Shown in pieces: positions 1 through 12,850 of a stretch of DNA of 64,000 bases (positions within the stretch are counted from its first letter, which is position 1; the number at the start of each line of letters is the position of its first letter). A model generated the notes under the pieces. It worked only from the letters and a program-made list of their open reading frames with translations. It was not told the origin of the DNA and made no database searches. Made by a program: the position numbers and the translations under genes. The stretch spans positions 62,001-126,000 of the forward strand of contig CAUYLG010075664.1 in the NCBI GenBank assembly GCA_963573385.1, in the 5' to 3' direction. The stretch is from Cacajao melanocephalus. Its lineage: Eukaryota > Chordata > Mammalia > Primates > Pitheciidae.

Positions 1-2474
1 CAAATCTAACCTTATTAGTCTCTCAGCTATAGTTTCAGCCCCACCCAGGGCAGGAGGCAGGAGCCTCAGGGCCTCCCCCTCACCTGAGGAGTGGTCTTCA
101 AGATAACATCATCATCACAGCAAGGTCAACCTAGTGGGCAAAAATCTAACCTCTTTATTTTCACAAGATTCCTCAGGTCCCAGCTAAACCTTACCCTACA
201 GTGTCCTAGATCTGAGAATGGAGCTCCTGACCTTAATCACCAAGGCCTGATGTCCTCTGTGGTCTTCATTCTTGGACTGACCTTTTGGTTTAGTTCATGT
301 CTATTATTTGAGAAAAGAATTTAGTTCTTTGTTTTTTCCAAACTCTTTTCTTGGGGACTGGAAAATGTCTCATGAAACTCCTCATTGGCACAATGAACAA
401 GACATTGCACACACATGAAAATGTCCATTAAAGAGCTGCAAAGGGAAGAGATATTGACCCTAAGACCCCTGGTTTTACCAAGAAGATCAGCAAGTGAAGA
501 AAGCAAGCCACAATACCTTTTACATGATTTCAAATGTCATGCAATAAAATGCCAGTCCACATATTTACAAGAACAATTATATAAAGCAGTGCCTATTAAA
601 TTCAGTGGAATTATTTCCTCTGGGATTGGGGGTACGAAGAAGACTGAGTATGAGTAATTGTTGTAAAAGCCAATCTATCAATTAAGAGATACCTCTTGTG
701 GCCTTAGGATCAAGATGTGTCTTTATCTGAAGAGTACAACCAAGGGGAGGCTCTAACATCTGAACAAGCAATGGAAAAATAAAATATAAATATAAAAGAA
801 TGATGATGGTTTATTATTGCATTTTCTTCTAAATTTCAATTTATCTTTCAATTTTAATTCACCATTTAAATCGGGTAAATTCACTCTGCAAATATAATCA
901 AGGGATGTTCATATTGTATTAATAGATTGCTTTAGTTTTTTAGTTCTCACAACTTAATTATTTAGAGCCCAATGCCCTTATTCAACATTAGCATATTAAG
1001 GCAAAATCTAATTTGCAGTAAGCAGCTTGAGGCCACAGAACCACAAAAAAAAGAGTAGATGGAGGCAGGTGAATATGTTGAATTTTTTATTTTATCAATG
1101 CATCTAAGAAGCTGATGGATATAGTCTTGCATTTTTCAGCATTTCAGTTGAGTAAAGCAGAGTTGATATTTCAGCAGGGATGCTTGGGTTTTAAGAATAT
1201 TTAGTAGTTCCCCTTCTAAATGGGCGTAATGTCTGTCATTGGGCCAAAATAAATTATGAATGAAAAATAAAGAGAAAATAATTAGGCAAGTAAAAATAAT
1301 GAGTAAAATTTTCTTGCATAGAAGGTGATGGGTAAAAAAACATTTCCAGATCATTTCTTCTCTAGCAGTGTTGAATGTACCTAACCTATTCAAAATGTTC
1401 TCCCTGTTCATACTGCTGTATGCTTCTACCTCAGAATATATTCTCAAACTGAGGTGGAGACAGCTAAACTAAGTAAAAGGTAAATTAAGAGAAATTAGAA
1501 AAGATTTATTCAGAACACCTAATATGGGCAGGCCATTTGCAGACACCATAGTTGACAATAACTGGAAGAGAATCCTCATCCTCACCAGGAATCCTGGTTC
1601 TTCCCCTCAGTGCTCTTGGGATTTAGATAAGCACTATTTCCACCCCACCACCACCCCGCACATTAAACAGCTGTACAACAATGTCAGTGTGGAGTCAAGA
1701 ACTGCCTTGGATCTTTACATAAATCCTAGAATTGTGATGGACTTAAACATGGAAGCAATGAGGTTGTCAATATGTAGAGAAAGTTACTTCTCAACTGCTG
1801 AGTGACTGGAGAGGCTGTGGAAAAGTAGAGTAACCTTCACATTTGGATTTGAAATGAGGAATGTAGAGGGAAGTTCAGCTTGAAACTCTCCCAGATGCTT
1901 TATGAAGCCATATGAGTTTGGCGATTATAAAAATAACACTCACATATAATGACTGTCTCCTCTTAAAATGAGATCTGAGTGCCAGTTTGAAGCTCCAGTG
2001 ATGGGTAATTCAGTGGAAGCTGCCTTTGGCAACTTGCAAAGAACTGTCTGAGGATACAGCTTTGCTATTTCTTAATAATATTTGTCTTTAAGGAAAAGAA
2101 ATGAGTCATGGTCAAATTTCACAAGTCTGTGCCCCTTAGACTGATTAAATCATTGTCTATGCCCAGCTTCTAGCCTTCTCTAAGTCAGTTTAATTGAAAA
2201 GAAATTCAGATTTTGAGTGACTCTAAAATAGATCATTAATGGGAAGGCTGAGAGAGAGATTTGAAAGCAGCTTTTATATTCCTATTATAAGAGAGTTTAC
2301 AATCAGCAAGTACTATGTTTAGATAAGCCTATTACATGTTAAAGGAAGTGGCCATGGTGGTTCCAGCAAAGAGTTCACTGAACTAACAAAACACATCTCT
2401 ATTCAAACTCACAGGCTTCAAAAGCATATGCTCATTCATAGACTTCACTGTGGAACACTAAAACCAGTAATGGC
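1..2474. other. Unassigned AT-rich sequence
   Basis: No gene or recognisable repeat was found. The first 250 bases are richer in C and G than what follows but show no CpG cluster. Open frames here (for example 415-657 and 1524-1805 on plus, 1136-1447 on minus) have no recognisable motif or coding-like composition and are taken as chance. Confidence 0.5.
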
Positions 2475-2695
2475 TCTGAAGAGAGTCATCATTTTAAATC
2501 TCTGCTTTCCTCTTTGTCATTTATTATCTATGTAACCTTGACATGTCTATTCAATTGTGTTAGTTTCAGAATGCGTATCTGTTGCAGGGTTGCCATGTTT
2601 ATCAAGCGTGGTTTTATACTTACCTATTTAGCGCAGTGCCTCAAGTAGGGTAACCTCTCAACAAATGTTGATTATGATTATTATTGTTATTATTT
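2475..2695 (+). repeat. MIR SINE fragment
   Basis: The 3' half matches the MIR pattern: a stretch about entries missing or recorded per the family's tRNA-derived core, then 'cagtgcctcaagtag' followed by 'caacaaatgttgattatgat' and an ATT-rich tail, the usual MIR 3' end. The 5' part is heavily diverged. This is an old mammalian insertion. Confidence 0.7.
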
Positions 2696-2849
2696 TATCA
2701 GACATTGCTATCATTGCATTTTTCTTCCTTGCAGGCAAAACTCCATTACTCTGGAGTGCCCAATTCTCTCCAATGTGACCTGAATAATTCTCTATAATTT
2801 AAGCAAATTGGAGTCCCAGAGATTTGCAAGAGACTAATTTAGAGTTTGC

Positions 2850-3222
2850 CAATGGACTGTCTCTGACCAATGAAGAAATGAAGGGTAGTCTCCTTGAAAC
2901 TTCTTTGAAAGTTTCCCTTACTCCACAAAAGAATATGAGGAAGAAATACTTGCTCTTTTGGATGTTATGTTCCTGTATAGGGCACCTGAAAGTGACGTCA
3001 CCATGTGTAACAATGAAGGACACTAGGCAAAGAGAAAGACAACATGTAGAGAGAGAGAGAACTAAAAGACAGAAGCAAATATCATGAAGCCACTGAATTA
3101 ACCTAGTAATGGACCTCAGCGCTGAACTATTATTGAGGTACTTCATTTTCTTTATTGTGTAAGCTAAGTTAAGGCTTATTTTCAGCATTCTGAATCTTAA
3201 AGTATCCTAACTGATACATTAT
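2850..3222 (+). repeat. Old LTR-like repeat (MaLR-type, subfamily unsure)
   Basis: The last 120 bases run 'gaagccactgaattaacc', then 'ctttattgtgtaagct', then 'atcctaactgatac', a 3' end shared by a common old mammalian repeat that I associate with MaLR LTRs. The 5' edge is unclear. Overlapping open frames on both strands (2824-3087 plus and 2799-3188 minus) lie inside this repeat and are not genes. Confidence 0.5.
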
Positions 3223-3224
3223 TA

Positions 3225-5514
3225 AATAAATATTATATTTCATTTTCCTCCAGGCCCCAACCCTTCTATCATACAAGCAGACATATGTAGACATGTATAT
3301 AAATGCATACACACAAAAGGAAAAGGCTACCATACAGAACAGCATGCCAACTTAATATCTGGCCCTACTAAATCGTAAGTGTACTAATAAATATCTGTTT
3401 TGTTTAATTTGGCTGGGATTGAATAAGAGTCTTAAAAGGTAAATAATCATGGGTTGTACAAAGATGAAAAAGGCAGTCTTTTTTCTCAAATGACTTATAC
3501 TCAAACATAGAGCAGAAGTGTATAAACAACTATCATGCAAGTCTGTGTATAGTCTGTATCTTAGGAGAGGTATAAGATTGAGAAAGGAAAGATTGCAAGG
3601 ACTGGCTCATGATCTCTGGCCAAGGAGGCACCATTTGCATCACAAACGCTATGCATTTATGTTCCATTTGATTGGCATTATAATTAGTAGCTCTATTCTT
3701 AAAAAAAATGTTGCCCTTTCTTGGGATGGTCACCAACATCTAATTCTTATTTCCTCTCTGATGCTCATCTTTCTTGAAGTCCATTTAATATTTGTCAATT
3801 CCAGAATAGAAATACCAGCTTCCATCACCAGATGTTCTTTTTATATCTATTATTTATGGCACAGACTGAGTTTTGAGATTCAAAAACCTTTTCTTTCCAC
3901 TTTGAGTTTTAAAAATCTATTTTAAAACTAAGAAATTGAGAATTGACTTTTTTTGTTGTTATTTATTGCTCTGTTGTGACCTCCCGTCCCTGAGGCTGAG
4001 AATCTAGACTGCCTTGCCTACTATAAGAAATAGAAGAGGGCTGTGGAAGTATTATGGACAGAAAAGAAATTTCATGGAATGAAAATCACATAGGATAATA
4101 CAAATACCATCTCTCTACAAATGAAAAAAAACACTAGAGACAGAAGGAATTCTAAAGAAAAATGAGTAAAGTCACAGAACGGGAGGAGTGAATTTTCTGT
4201 GACAATCTGGGATGTGTCAGTAATATACAGGCTCATTTTAGGTAACTTTCTCCAAAACAGTTGCTTAGTGAAATATGAACTTGCTGCGCCTTTGTTTCAT
4301 TCAACAATACATCAGAAAAAATACTGGGAAGTCAACTTAGCAGAAATTGTGCTAGATTCTAGTATATAAGCAAGGGTCATGTGAGACCATCCCAAAGTCC
4401 TAAGCAGAATGATCTAACAGAATCCACTTGAGAGGATAGCGATGAAAGGCAAGATCGGAAGGACACAGTTGTTCTCTAAAAAGGCAGTTTTGTTTTATGG
4501 CTGAGGTTTTTAGATTTTAATAAAAAATGGACCAGACTACTAACATATCTAAATGTATGCACTCTCCTTCTGAGGGTCCATACCTGAGAAATACCACCTT
4601 TTACATCATGGCCCATATCTAAGCCAGCTTTTTCAGGGCTTTTTTGAATGCAGTTGTTTTTCCTCAGCTTTCTTTACTTCAGGATAGAGATTTCCCTCAG
4701 AACACGTTCCAGTTCTCTCTCTCAGGCTGCCACAGCTCTTTAAGCAGACATTTGAAGAACTGTCAGAATCAAGGGACAAAGAGCAGAAAGGGCAGACGAG
4801 GGAAGCAGAAGGCAGTACAAAAAAATGGGAAGTGCTGCGGTGGCTGGCCATTGTGCCAATTTCATGCTTTCACACCTTTGAATGAGTGTTCAAAGTGTTT
4901 CATTTTGGGAGCCTCAGACAGTGGAGCACTGATTGCAATGGCTTCAGGCATTTCAGGGCACAGCTGGCCACTCGGCCACCCCTGTGTCCACGGCAGTTTT
5001 CTGAAAATAAGGGAAATAAAATATAGGTTATTTTCAGCTCTGATAGGTGAACCTCACTGTGAACAACTGCAGGATCAGTGTTGTTTTTTCCCTTTCTTTC
5101 ATTTTCCTTATTTTTTTTTTCAAACACAGACCATGCCACATCATCTTTGAGAAATATAATTTTTTTTGCATAGTATGGAAGAAATAGCAGGAAAGGGAAA
5201 TGCCATTTAAGATAAATAATAACAAATTCCAAGCCTGGGTTATCCCAATGGTCTAGCCAGTCCCAAATTCTGTCTCAGAGAGAAAGAAACAAACAAAAAA
5301 GCTGAGAACAGGACAGAGAAACATTCTATAAATAGCTGCTGATATAATACACTTACTAAAAAAAAAAACTTTTAAATGAATGGTTTATAACAAATTATTA
5401 AAAATAATTAAAAGGTTTATTAAAAATATTTTAAAGTTTAGCTATATTAACTTTAGAATAGTGCAGTGGTAAATAATGTCCTCAAACTATTCCTTCTCCT
5501 GTGTTCTCCATGTG
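3225..5514. other. Unassigned sequence with one 168-codon chance frame
   Basis: No repeat family was recognised with confidence. The plus frame at 4644-5150 is the longest one in the window not caused by a microsatellite. It ends in a phenylalanine-rich stretch encoded by a T run and has no signal peptide, domain or plausible promoter, so it is treated as chance. The block 4630-5080 is somewhat less AT-rich than its surroundings. Confidence 0.45.
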
Positions 5515-5650
5515 AAAGCTAAATGTCAGAAGACCTGAATACTACACCTAGTTCTGCTGTTTACTGCTTGTGTTAGGCTGGCACGTCATTTACTTTCTCC
5601 AGGACTTCCAATTTCATGATGCACAAAGTGAGGATTAAAATATCTGTTCT
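5515..5650 (+). repeat. MIR SINE fragment, cut by an Alu
   Basis: The order 'gacctgaatactacacct', 'tttactttctccaggacttcc' (a decayed cytosine-rich block) and 'caaagtgaggattaaaa' follows the MIR core in sense direction. The MIR match stops where the plus-strand Alu begins. Confidence 0.6.
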
Positions 5651-5653
5651 TCA

Positions 5654-5945
5654 GCCTGGGGTGGTGGCTCATGCCTGTAATCCCAGCACTTTGGGAAGCC
5701 AAGGCGGGTGGATCATGAGGTCGGGAGTTCAAGACCAGCCTGACCAAGATGGTGAAAACCTGTCTCTACTAAAAATACAAAAATTAGCCAGGCGTGGTGG
5801 TGGGTGCCTATAATTCCTCCTTAGCTCAGGAAGCTAAGCCAGGAGAATTGCTTGAACCTGGGTGGTGGAGGTTGCAATGAGCCAAGATTGCACCACTGCA
5901 CTTCAGCCTGGGCAACAGAGTGAGACTCCATCTCAAAAAGAAAGA
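5654..5945 (+). mobile_element. Alu SINE (AluS-like), full length
   Basis: A complete dimeric Alu: left arm with 'ggtggctcatgcctgtaatc', the middle A-rich linker 'actaaaaatacaaaaatta', and the right arm ending 'gcctgggcaacagagtgaga', followed by a short A-rich tail. Flanks 'atctgttctt' (5642) and 'atctgtttttctt' (5945) look like a slightly diverged target-site duplication. Short open frames on both strands come from Alu sequence. Confidence 0.95.
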
Positions 5946-6479
5946 TCTGTTTTTCTTGTAACGTAAAGTCACAGAATCGGTTAAAACCTGAAGAATTGTA
6001 GAGTTCACGTAGTTATTATTTTACAGATCAGAAAGTTACCAATTCACACAGTTGGTTGGTAGCATGTTCATAATGATCACTCAGCTGTCCTAATTATTGA
6101 TGTGTGCTTTACCAACTGCTATCATCTTCCTTTTTGCTTCACATAAATCTTCCATGTCTATAAATCTAGTCCACTCATCCCTACCCCAACCACCAATACC
6201 CTAGCTCTTCTATTTTCCCACAACTGGCCACCATCTTAGAATACCCTCACATATCTCAATAATATCTACTCTGCTTCAGGAGCACAGAAAAGACAGCCTC
6301 ATCCCCGCAACCTTCCTTGACCATCCTTGCAAACATAGGTGTCTTCTCCTCCTGAGCCTCATAGCACCTAATAGATCCAATATTTATTAATGCTTAAGTC
6401 ATCAATCTACAAATACAATGAATAATACATATCACTTAGTCATGACAGAGGATCCTGACTCACACTGATTTATGTCCTC
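5946..6479. other. Unassigned sequence
   Basis: Ordinary AT-rich sequence with a C-rich strip near 6180-6310. No gene, RNA or repeat could be recognised. Confidence 0.5.
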
Positions 6480-6680
6480 AGCAACTGAAATTGTGTAAGT
6501 CACAATTTCCCTATATGTGAAAGTGGAAAAATAATAGTGCTTATTTCATAGCACTTTTGTAAAGATTAAATTTTATCTAAATTTTATTTTACATTTCAAC
6601 ATAGAGCAGTGCTTGACCCATAGTATATTCTACGTTAATCTTGATAATTACTATATTATTTGTGATTGTTGATGATGATT
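6480..6680 (+). repeat. MIR SINE
   Basis: The MIR order is visible: 'tgtgtaagtcacaatttccc', 'tatgtgaaagtggaaaaata' (the decayed 'fewer-than' core), 'taaagattaaa', 'gagcagtgcttgacccata', then a GATTGTTGATGATGATTAT-type tail. The tail has grown into an imperfect GAT/ATG-rich run up to about 6700. Confidence 0.75.
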
Positions 6681-6699
6681 ATGATGACAATGGTGATGA

Positions 6700-8520
6700 T
6701 ACCTTGGGGTGATAAAAATTTGTCTTCTGGATGAGTGCTGACCAAATCCCCAAACACTATTCCTAATGGGACTTACTAGAAAGTAAAGTGCTAATTTAGA
6801 CAAGGGCTCCTTCATCCTTGTTTAACAAAAAAATCTATTTTTAATTCCATGAATGCTTAAGGTTGCCTACGTTTCTTGGTGCCAAACTAAAAATACAATA
6901 TAATATAAATTTCTAGAATAACTAAGCCTTTATTGCTTTATCTTATGGCTCTAATTTCTCATAACGTTGGTTCATAGATAATAAGACTTGACAATCGATG
7001 ACATTTCTGGATAGTTTAAAATTTTTCAACAATAGAGGGAGTATACAGTCTTCTTTTTCCATCTGAGAAGACACTGGTACCAGAGATATCTTTCCTTGTA
7101 CCCAGAATGTCTCTAAACTTTAAACACTAAAATGGCAGCCACAAATCATGTATCTTGTCATTATGGGGGGTGCCCACCAATAAAAGATGGCATAAAAAGT
7201 ATTCTCAACTGAAATTCAGGATATCAAATTTTTTTTATAACTTTGCTTCTGAGTGTGTGGCAGATGAATCATTTCTTCTTTCTAAGCTGCAATTTTTTTC
7301 ATCTTTAATATTTCTAAGTCCAACTTGGCTTAGGAATTTAAGTTTAAACTTCTGACAAAACAATGAAATTTGGATAAGGTTAGCAGATAAATTTCCAACT
7401 GAATTTGGGCAAACTTTACATTGCTTAATACTGTAGGCATTTCCATTAATGGACCAGTATTTCTGTAGTATCAACCCAGGGTCAGAATTAAAATTCCATG
7501 ATATCAAATTTTGCAAAAAAAATAAGGAGGAAATATATAGAATCTTAGTGGCCCCACTGTGTATCTATAGAACATGACTAAGCAATCTTGTGTGCCTAGC
7601 TCCAGTTAAACAATTAGTTCATCAACACGATGTGGCTGACAACTTACAGGATGCCTACAAACAATTGATTGTGCATAAGAGCAACAGGGTAAGAAAGATA
7701 CAGGCTTCCTCAGAAAGTGTGTCATTGGACAGGAAAGAATTCACATACAGGAAATATACACAGTACTTACCTCACTTCTCTTCACATTGTAAGTAGATCT
7801 TATAATCATAAGTTATGTCAGCTTAGGGCATTGGTGTAAAATAGTCAGATGTTTTTGTATTATGTTATAGTGAGGTCATTTGAAGAACATACGTTAACTG
7901 TGTATATTAGTACACAGGGCATTTTTTTGATTCTTTGCAAATAATTGTTGATCTCTTTGTAGATAGTTACTATGAACATCTGCAGCACTTATTCTATAAC
8001 TCTTTTAAGAAAAAAACCTTTATTACTTTATAGTTGTGGGTTTCTATATACTACCTCCCCAACATACTACACTGTATGAACTTTCAGGATATGTAACATT
8101 TACTATTTTGTCTGTGTATTCTCTAAGATCTACCACAGTATCTGACACAAAGATGACCTTATGTCTTGATTTGCCTAAGACAGTTCTGATTTATGCCCAT
8201 GGTCCTAGCATGATTAGAAATAGCAAAACCTTCATTCATTAGAGAACCCCCACTGGATGATAAATTATTTGTTCAACCTACTTATACATATATGTGCCTA
8301 ATAAATAGTTGTAAATGATGAACCCCCAGTGTAAGACCCTCTCTCTTGACTGAATTATGTATCAATATTCATCTTCTCCTTTATAAGGTAATCATACAGC
8401 TCCAGAGAGAAGTCTCTGATGAGAGTGGCCAGGAATTACTTTAGGAATTATAAACATTTCAAGTTTGATGTGAATTTGGAAAGGTTTTTTATTCAAAGCA
8501 GGGATTCTGGTACATAATCC
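6700..8520. other. Unassigned AT-rich sequence
   Basis: No convincing gene or repeat. Frames such as 7235-7516 (minus) and 7590-7796 (plus) show no domain or coding character. Confidence 0.5.
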
Positions 8521-8527
8521 TCCAAAG

Positions 8528-8529
<2 letters not shown>

Positions 8530-8558
<29 letters not shown>

Positions 8559-8559
8559 A
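8530..8559. repeat. (CA)n microsatellite
   Basis: About 15 uninterrupted CA units. It is likely to vary in length between individuals. It encodes the alternating cysteine-valine run in a minus-strand frame, which is therefore not a gene. Confidence 0.97.
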
Positions 8560-8589
8560 GTATATACCTTGTTTATGAATTTAATACAA

Positions 8590-9085
8590 TTACATGCACC
8601 TGCCAGGCATTGTCCTAAGTGCTGAAGTTCAGTAATGACTAGCACAGTTGTGCTGCTTGCATATATAAAGTATATAACTTGGTGAAGGAGGCAGACATTT
8701 CCCAGAAACATCAAACACATAAACACCTAATGGAATTGTAATACTTAATGGAAAACTGTCAAGGTGCCATAAAATCAAATATCAAAGTCTAACCTAAATG
8801 AAGGTGGCAAAGGGTCAATTAAGGCCTCTCAGGGAAAGAAGCAATGATGCTTCAACCTAAATGATGAGTAGGGCAATGTTTGCAGAGTGTGGAGGAAGGG
8901 TGTTCCTAAACGTAGGAATAGCATTTAGTGAATTTCTGAACTTGAAAAGAGCACTGAGATTTTTAGAATCTGAAGGTTGGCTAGACAAACACAGTCAAAG
9001 TTAGTGATGGAGATGGAGGTTGATGCAAAGTAATATTGGGAGAGGGAGGGCAAAACCAAATTATGTAGATTTGAGATCACTCTTT
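8590..9085 (-). mobile_element. LINE2 (L2) fragment, antisense
   Basis: Antisense L2 landmarks occur in the correct order: 'caggcattgtcctaagtgct', a region about a later 'aaggcctctcagggaaagaa', 'ctaaatgatgagtagg', 'gaagggtgttcctaa' and 'gagagggagggcaaaaccaa'. Divergence is high, as expected for an element spread before the radiation of placental mammals. Confidence 0.7.
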
Positions 9086-10104
9086 CTTGTACCAGTCACT
9101 CTTTTTTTGTCTCAATCCTGGTTAAGATCCTAGACCTAGAAACTACGCACAGAGGAACAATACTCATTTATAGTTTACAGTCTTTCTCCACTTTTAGTGG
9201 TTTTTTAAAAAAGCATTTAAATATTCATTCACTGAAAGGCATTGAGGGTGGAGGCAGGGAACTGAGAGTAGAAGAGGGAAGTGAAAAGGAAAACCAGATT
9301 CATTATTTCAAAGAAAACTACTCCAATCAGTGGGACTATCTACTCATTCCTTGCTTTTTTTTTCCTTCTTTTTTTTTTAATTAAAACAGACATTTACATG
9401 CTAATTGGATCTTTATTCCTTGAGAGTCCCTCTGCTCTTGTAAAGTCTTCCTCTTCTGAAGCATTTAATCCCCAGCTTGAAACATCACTGTTGATTGCAG
9501 TGGAAAGACTGTGATGTCACAAATGGGGGATTATGACTTCACAGGGGAAATAAGAGAGCAAGACAGACAATTTGAAGAGACCAAAATCTTTTATTTATGA
9601 GAATGTCTCTATTAATCAAAAGGGGAGAGAAATACCAAACACATAGAAAATGACAGCAGAATTGTAGCTAAATAAAATGTTCTTCAAAATTATCCTGGCA
9701 ATGTCACTTTCTCTTTAGAGAATTCCTGAGAAATGCTATTACAGAGGATAGGTTTGAGAACCAAATGTCCCTATACTTAGCACTTGAGAAATACTTAGCC
9801 CTGGGGTAATCAAAAGTATAATCAGACCACAGAGCAAAGTCCAACACAGTGTGCTAAAAAGTAGAATGCAATGTTGTTACATGGTTCTTTTGCAATGTTC
9901 TTCAGTTGGGTACTTGAAAGAGTTCTCTTCATTTCCCTGAGCTCATGATGTAATCCAGCTTTGAACACATGCAACCACTATCCACAGGTACTTTCTTTTT
10001 TTCTCTCTCAAAAGAATAGCTCACTATTTCCAACACGAACATTACATTTCTTGATCAAGTTCAAGTTTCAATTTAGGTAACTGTGCAAGTTTAAAATTAA
10101 ATTA
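9086..10104. other. Unassigned sequence
   Basis: No repeat or gene was recognised. There are T-rich runs near 9355-9378. The plus frame 9281-9514 is phenylalanine-rich because of them. Confidence 0.5.
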
Positions 10105-10195
10105 CGGCTGTTAATAATTAATAACAAATGTTACTATTTATCAAGTTCCGGGTATGTCGCAAAGTACTTCAACAAATTATGTGGTTGTATTTTCT
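10105..10195 (-). repeat. MIR SINE fragment, antisense
   Basis: The string 'aacaaatgttactatttatc', then 'gggtatgtcgcaaagtactt', resembles the antisense MIR 3' end (ATT tail, then the cytosine-poor core). It is short and diverged. Confidence 0.45.
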
Positions 10196-10267
10196 AATTT
10201 CACACTTTTGGTGCCAACTTTATTGTAATACCCATACTCGTGGCTATTCATGTACTCCAGCCTTGGC

Positions 10268-10449
10268 CAATGTTTCTCAAAGTGCTATTAGTGGACCGTG
10301 AGCATCAGAATGGCTTTTGTTACAAATGGAGATTCACAGTCTCTAACCACCAGAGGTGGCTGGATGCATCCTGGATAAGGCCAAGCAATCTGCATTAGTA
10401 ACAAGAGTCCCAGATGGCACTTACGCACACTGAAAATTGAGAACCATAT
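10268..10449 (-). mobile_element. MER5A hAT-Charlie nonautonomous DNA transposon
   Basis: The element starts 'tttctcaaagtgctatta', has 'gtgagcatcagaatgg' and 'ccaagcaatctgcattagta' inside, and ends 'actgaaaattgagaacca'. These are the MER5A ends (inverted 'ttctcaaa' and 'gagaacca' termini) and body, over about 180 bp, the usual full length of about 189 bp. Orientation follows the published consensus as I remember it. No clear 8 bp target duplication remains. Confidence 0.75.
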
Positions 10450-10746
10450 CCCTAAGCTCATTATGAAGCAGTGGGAAAATCACCTGAGACCATGAAGACC
10501 TGTGTAGCTAAAAACTGAAGGTACATGTTGGGAATTGCCCTCCTAGGTGAGTACTCCGCTTCTCCTCACTCCACCCATTACAAGCTTGGTCTTCCAATTT
10601 CTCCTTGTCTCACAAACACTTGTTTCCCACTAAATCTCACCATCATCTTTAAAAAGATCTTTCACTGGCCTTAGTTTAGAAGTTAGTCTTTATGAGGCTT
10701 TACTCACAGTGCTGCCAACTTTTCTCTCCATAAAAATAGAATATCT

Positions 10747-11030
10747 GCCAGGCATGATGCTCATGCCTATAATTCCAGCACTTTGGTAGGCTGAGGTGGA
10801 GAGATTTAAGAGGTCAAGAAATCGAGACCATGCTGGCCAACATGGTGAAACCCCATCTTTACTAAAAATACAAAAATTAGCTGGGCGTGGTGGCACAGGC
10901 CTGTAGTCCCAGCTACTCGGGAAGCTGAGGCAGGAAAATTGCTTGAATCGGAGAGGCAAAGGTTGTAGTGAGCCAAGATCGAGCCACTGCAGAGCCTGGT
11001 GACAGAGGGAGACTCTGTCTAAAAAAAGAA
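10747..11030 (+). mobile_element. Alu SINE, nearly full length
   Basis: Both arms, the middle A-rich linker and the right-arm end are present, but the left arm has many substitutions and the last Alu B block is shortened ('ccactgcagagcctggtgac'). Flanks share 'agaatatc' (10738-10745 and 11036-11043), a probable target-site duplication. A minus-strand frame here (10690-10959) is antisense Alu. Confidence 0.93.
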
Positions 11031-11054
11031 TATAAAGAATATCAGTGCTATTTT

Positions 11055-11480
11055 TTTTCCCTATAACTGGTTTTATTGAAGTATGGTATACCTACAGAAA
11101 GGGATACAAATCATGAGTGTACTGGTTGATGATTTTTAACCAAGTGAATAGATTCATCTAGTCATCTCCTACAAAAAATAAATAGAATACCACAAGTACC
11201 CCGTAAGTCCCTCTTTTGTACTTTTCAGTCAGTATCTTACCAGGGTAATTACCTTGATTTCTGTTTCTTAGATTTATAAAACGTGAGTGATATAATATAT
11301 ATTATGCTCAAAATGATGTTTATGAATCTCACCTATGCTTTTGCATATAAAATATGCAATTTCTTCTCATTTTATTAAATATATGTACTTATGTTAATCT
11401 GTTTTTCTGTTGATTGACATTTGTGTTCATAATAATTTTTGGCTATCATAAATAGTGATATTATGAATATTCTAACACAT
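11055..11480 (-). mobile_element. L1M/L1ME-type LINE fragment, antisense
   Basis: The antisense old-L1 3' sequence can be followed: 'tggttttattgaagtatggt', 'aagtccctcttttgtacttt', 'atgatgtttatgaatctcacc', 'ttgacatttgtgttcataat', 'ttttggctatcataaatagt'. It is heavily mutated with no coding potential. Confidence 0.65.
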
Positions 11481-12204
11481 GTCTTTTAGCTAAAATGTGT
11501 ATATTCTGTGTTATATATGCCAGGGTGAAATACACTGAGCTTTAGTACTCACTGTTAATTTAGTACTCATTTTAGTTACTAGTGTGTTATATTCATTTTT
11601 TCATTTTGGTCACAATTCTTTTATGAATTATTAATTCATACTTTTCTCCATTTTAAGCTAGAGGCTTTTTTTAATTAATAAATATTTTTAAGACATTAAA
11701 CCTGTCTTGCATATTACCAACTACACTTCTTCATGTTTTTTTCATTATTTTATTAATATTTATTTTTATATTTTGCTGCATATATTTGCAAAAACAACCA
11801 ACCAAAACTGTAAGCATATAAATATAATGTGCAGTGGCTTTGTTATTGTAATGTCACCAAATTTTTTTTTAGTATATTGCTTTTTCATTTTAATTCACTT
11901 GCATATATGTGAGAGAAAAATTTTGTATATAATATGTGCATATACATATTTAATATTAAAAATTTTATCGGTATATAATAAACATGTGTGTATGTAATAT
12001 TTAATTTTATCTACATTTAAAAATTTAAATTTATAATCTTTCCAAACTTTACTTGGGTGTGACTGCTATCAGGATCTTTATTAAATGAATATTGCAAATG
12101 TATTCTAAAAATGCTGTCAATTTGCAGTATAATAATTCCCATGTCCCCATTTTGTAAGTATGAGATAAAATCAATTTTTAAATTTGACATTTTTATAAGT
12201 GAAA
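11481..12204. other. Very AT-rich unassigned sequence
   Basis: Long A/T runs with no recognisable element. The 96-codon frame at 11707-11997 is composed of residues typical of translated AT-rich DNA and is not considered a gene. Confidence 0.5.
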
Positions 12205-12850
12205 ATTGGTCTTAAAAATTGGTCTTATTGAAGTATAATATATTGACAGAAACATAAAAAAAAAATAATGCACATAGAACTGTGTATACCAACTGGGATT
12301 TCATTGTCCTAGCACCATTGCTGCATTTCATCCCCTTTCTTCAAAATGATTCTCATGTGTAATATTATTGGATCTATTTCTGATCTTTCTCCATTCTTTT
12401 TCCTTATTGTCTCTTTCTGACAAATATTATACTCTTTAAGTATGGAACCTTTATGTTTTGATATTCAGTGGTGCCATTCACCATTTATATCCTCTTTTTT
12501 TCTAAATATACTTAAATATTGTCAGATTTTTCTTTATTATTATAAATTTTAAAGTCTTTTTGCCAAGCTTTAACACTTTAGAGTTTTTAGTTTGTTTTTA
12601 ATAAATTTGTAAATTGGTTTTTGGTGAATTAGCATCATTATACTATTAAATGTTTCTATATAAAAAAAATGATATGCCTCTCAATTTTTCTCTTCTCTGT
12701 CTCTCCTTTTCTTTTCCAGGGGATTTTACAGCTTTTAACGTGTAGATTACAAATTTTTCTTGCTAAATTTTTATTTCAGGAGTTCTTTCTTATTTTTGCT
12801 ATTGTGAATAGTATCTCTGTTTCCTTTCATTTATTCTTCTATTGCTCTTA
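12205..12850 (-). mobile_element. Old L1/HAL1-like LINE remnant, antisense
   Basis: Scattered matches to antisense L1 ORF2: 'ttattgaagtataatatatt' at the left, 'ataaatttgtaaattggttt' and 'tttttgctattgtgaatagt' at the right. Decay is heavy, and the edges and family are uncertain. Confidence 0.45.

Noticed and set aside
3518..3925. 135-codon plus frame
   Set aside because: Composition typical of translated AT-rich DNA, an overlapping minus frame and no recognisable motif.
4644..5150. 168-codon plus-strand open frame
   Set aside because: No domain, signal sequence, coding periodicity or promoter was visible; the C-terminal phenylalanine run comes from a T tract. Conservation of the frame in other mammals would be needed to revive it.
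8493..8726. Minus frame with a cysteine-valine repeat
   Set aside because: The repeat is the translated CA microsatellite.
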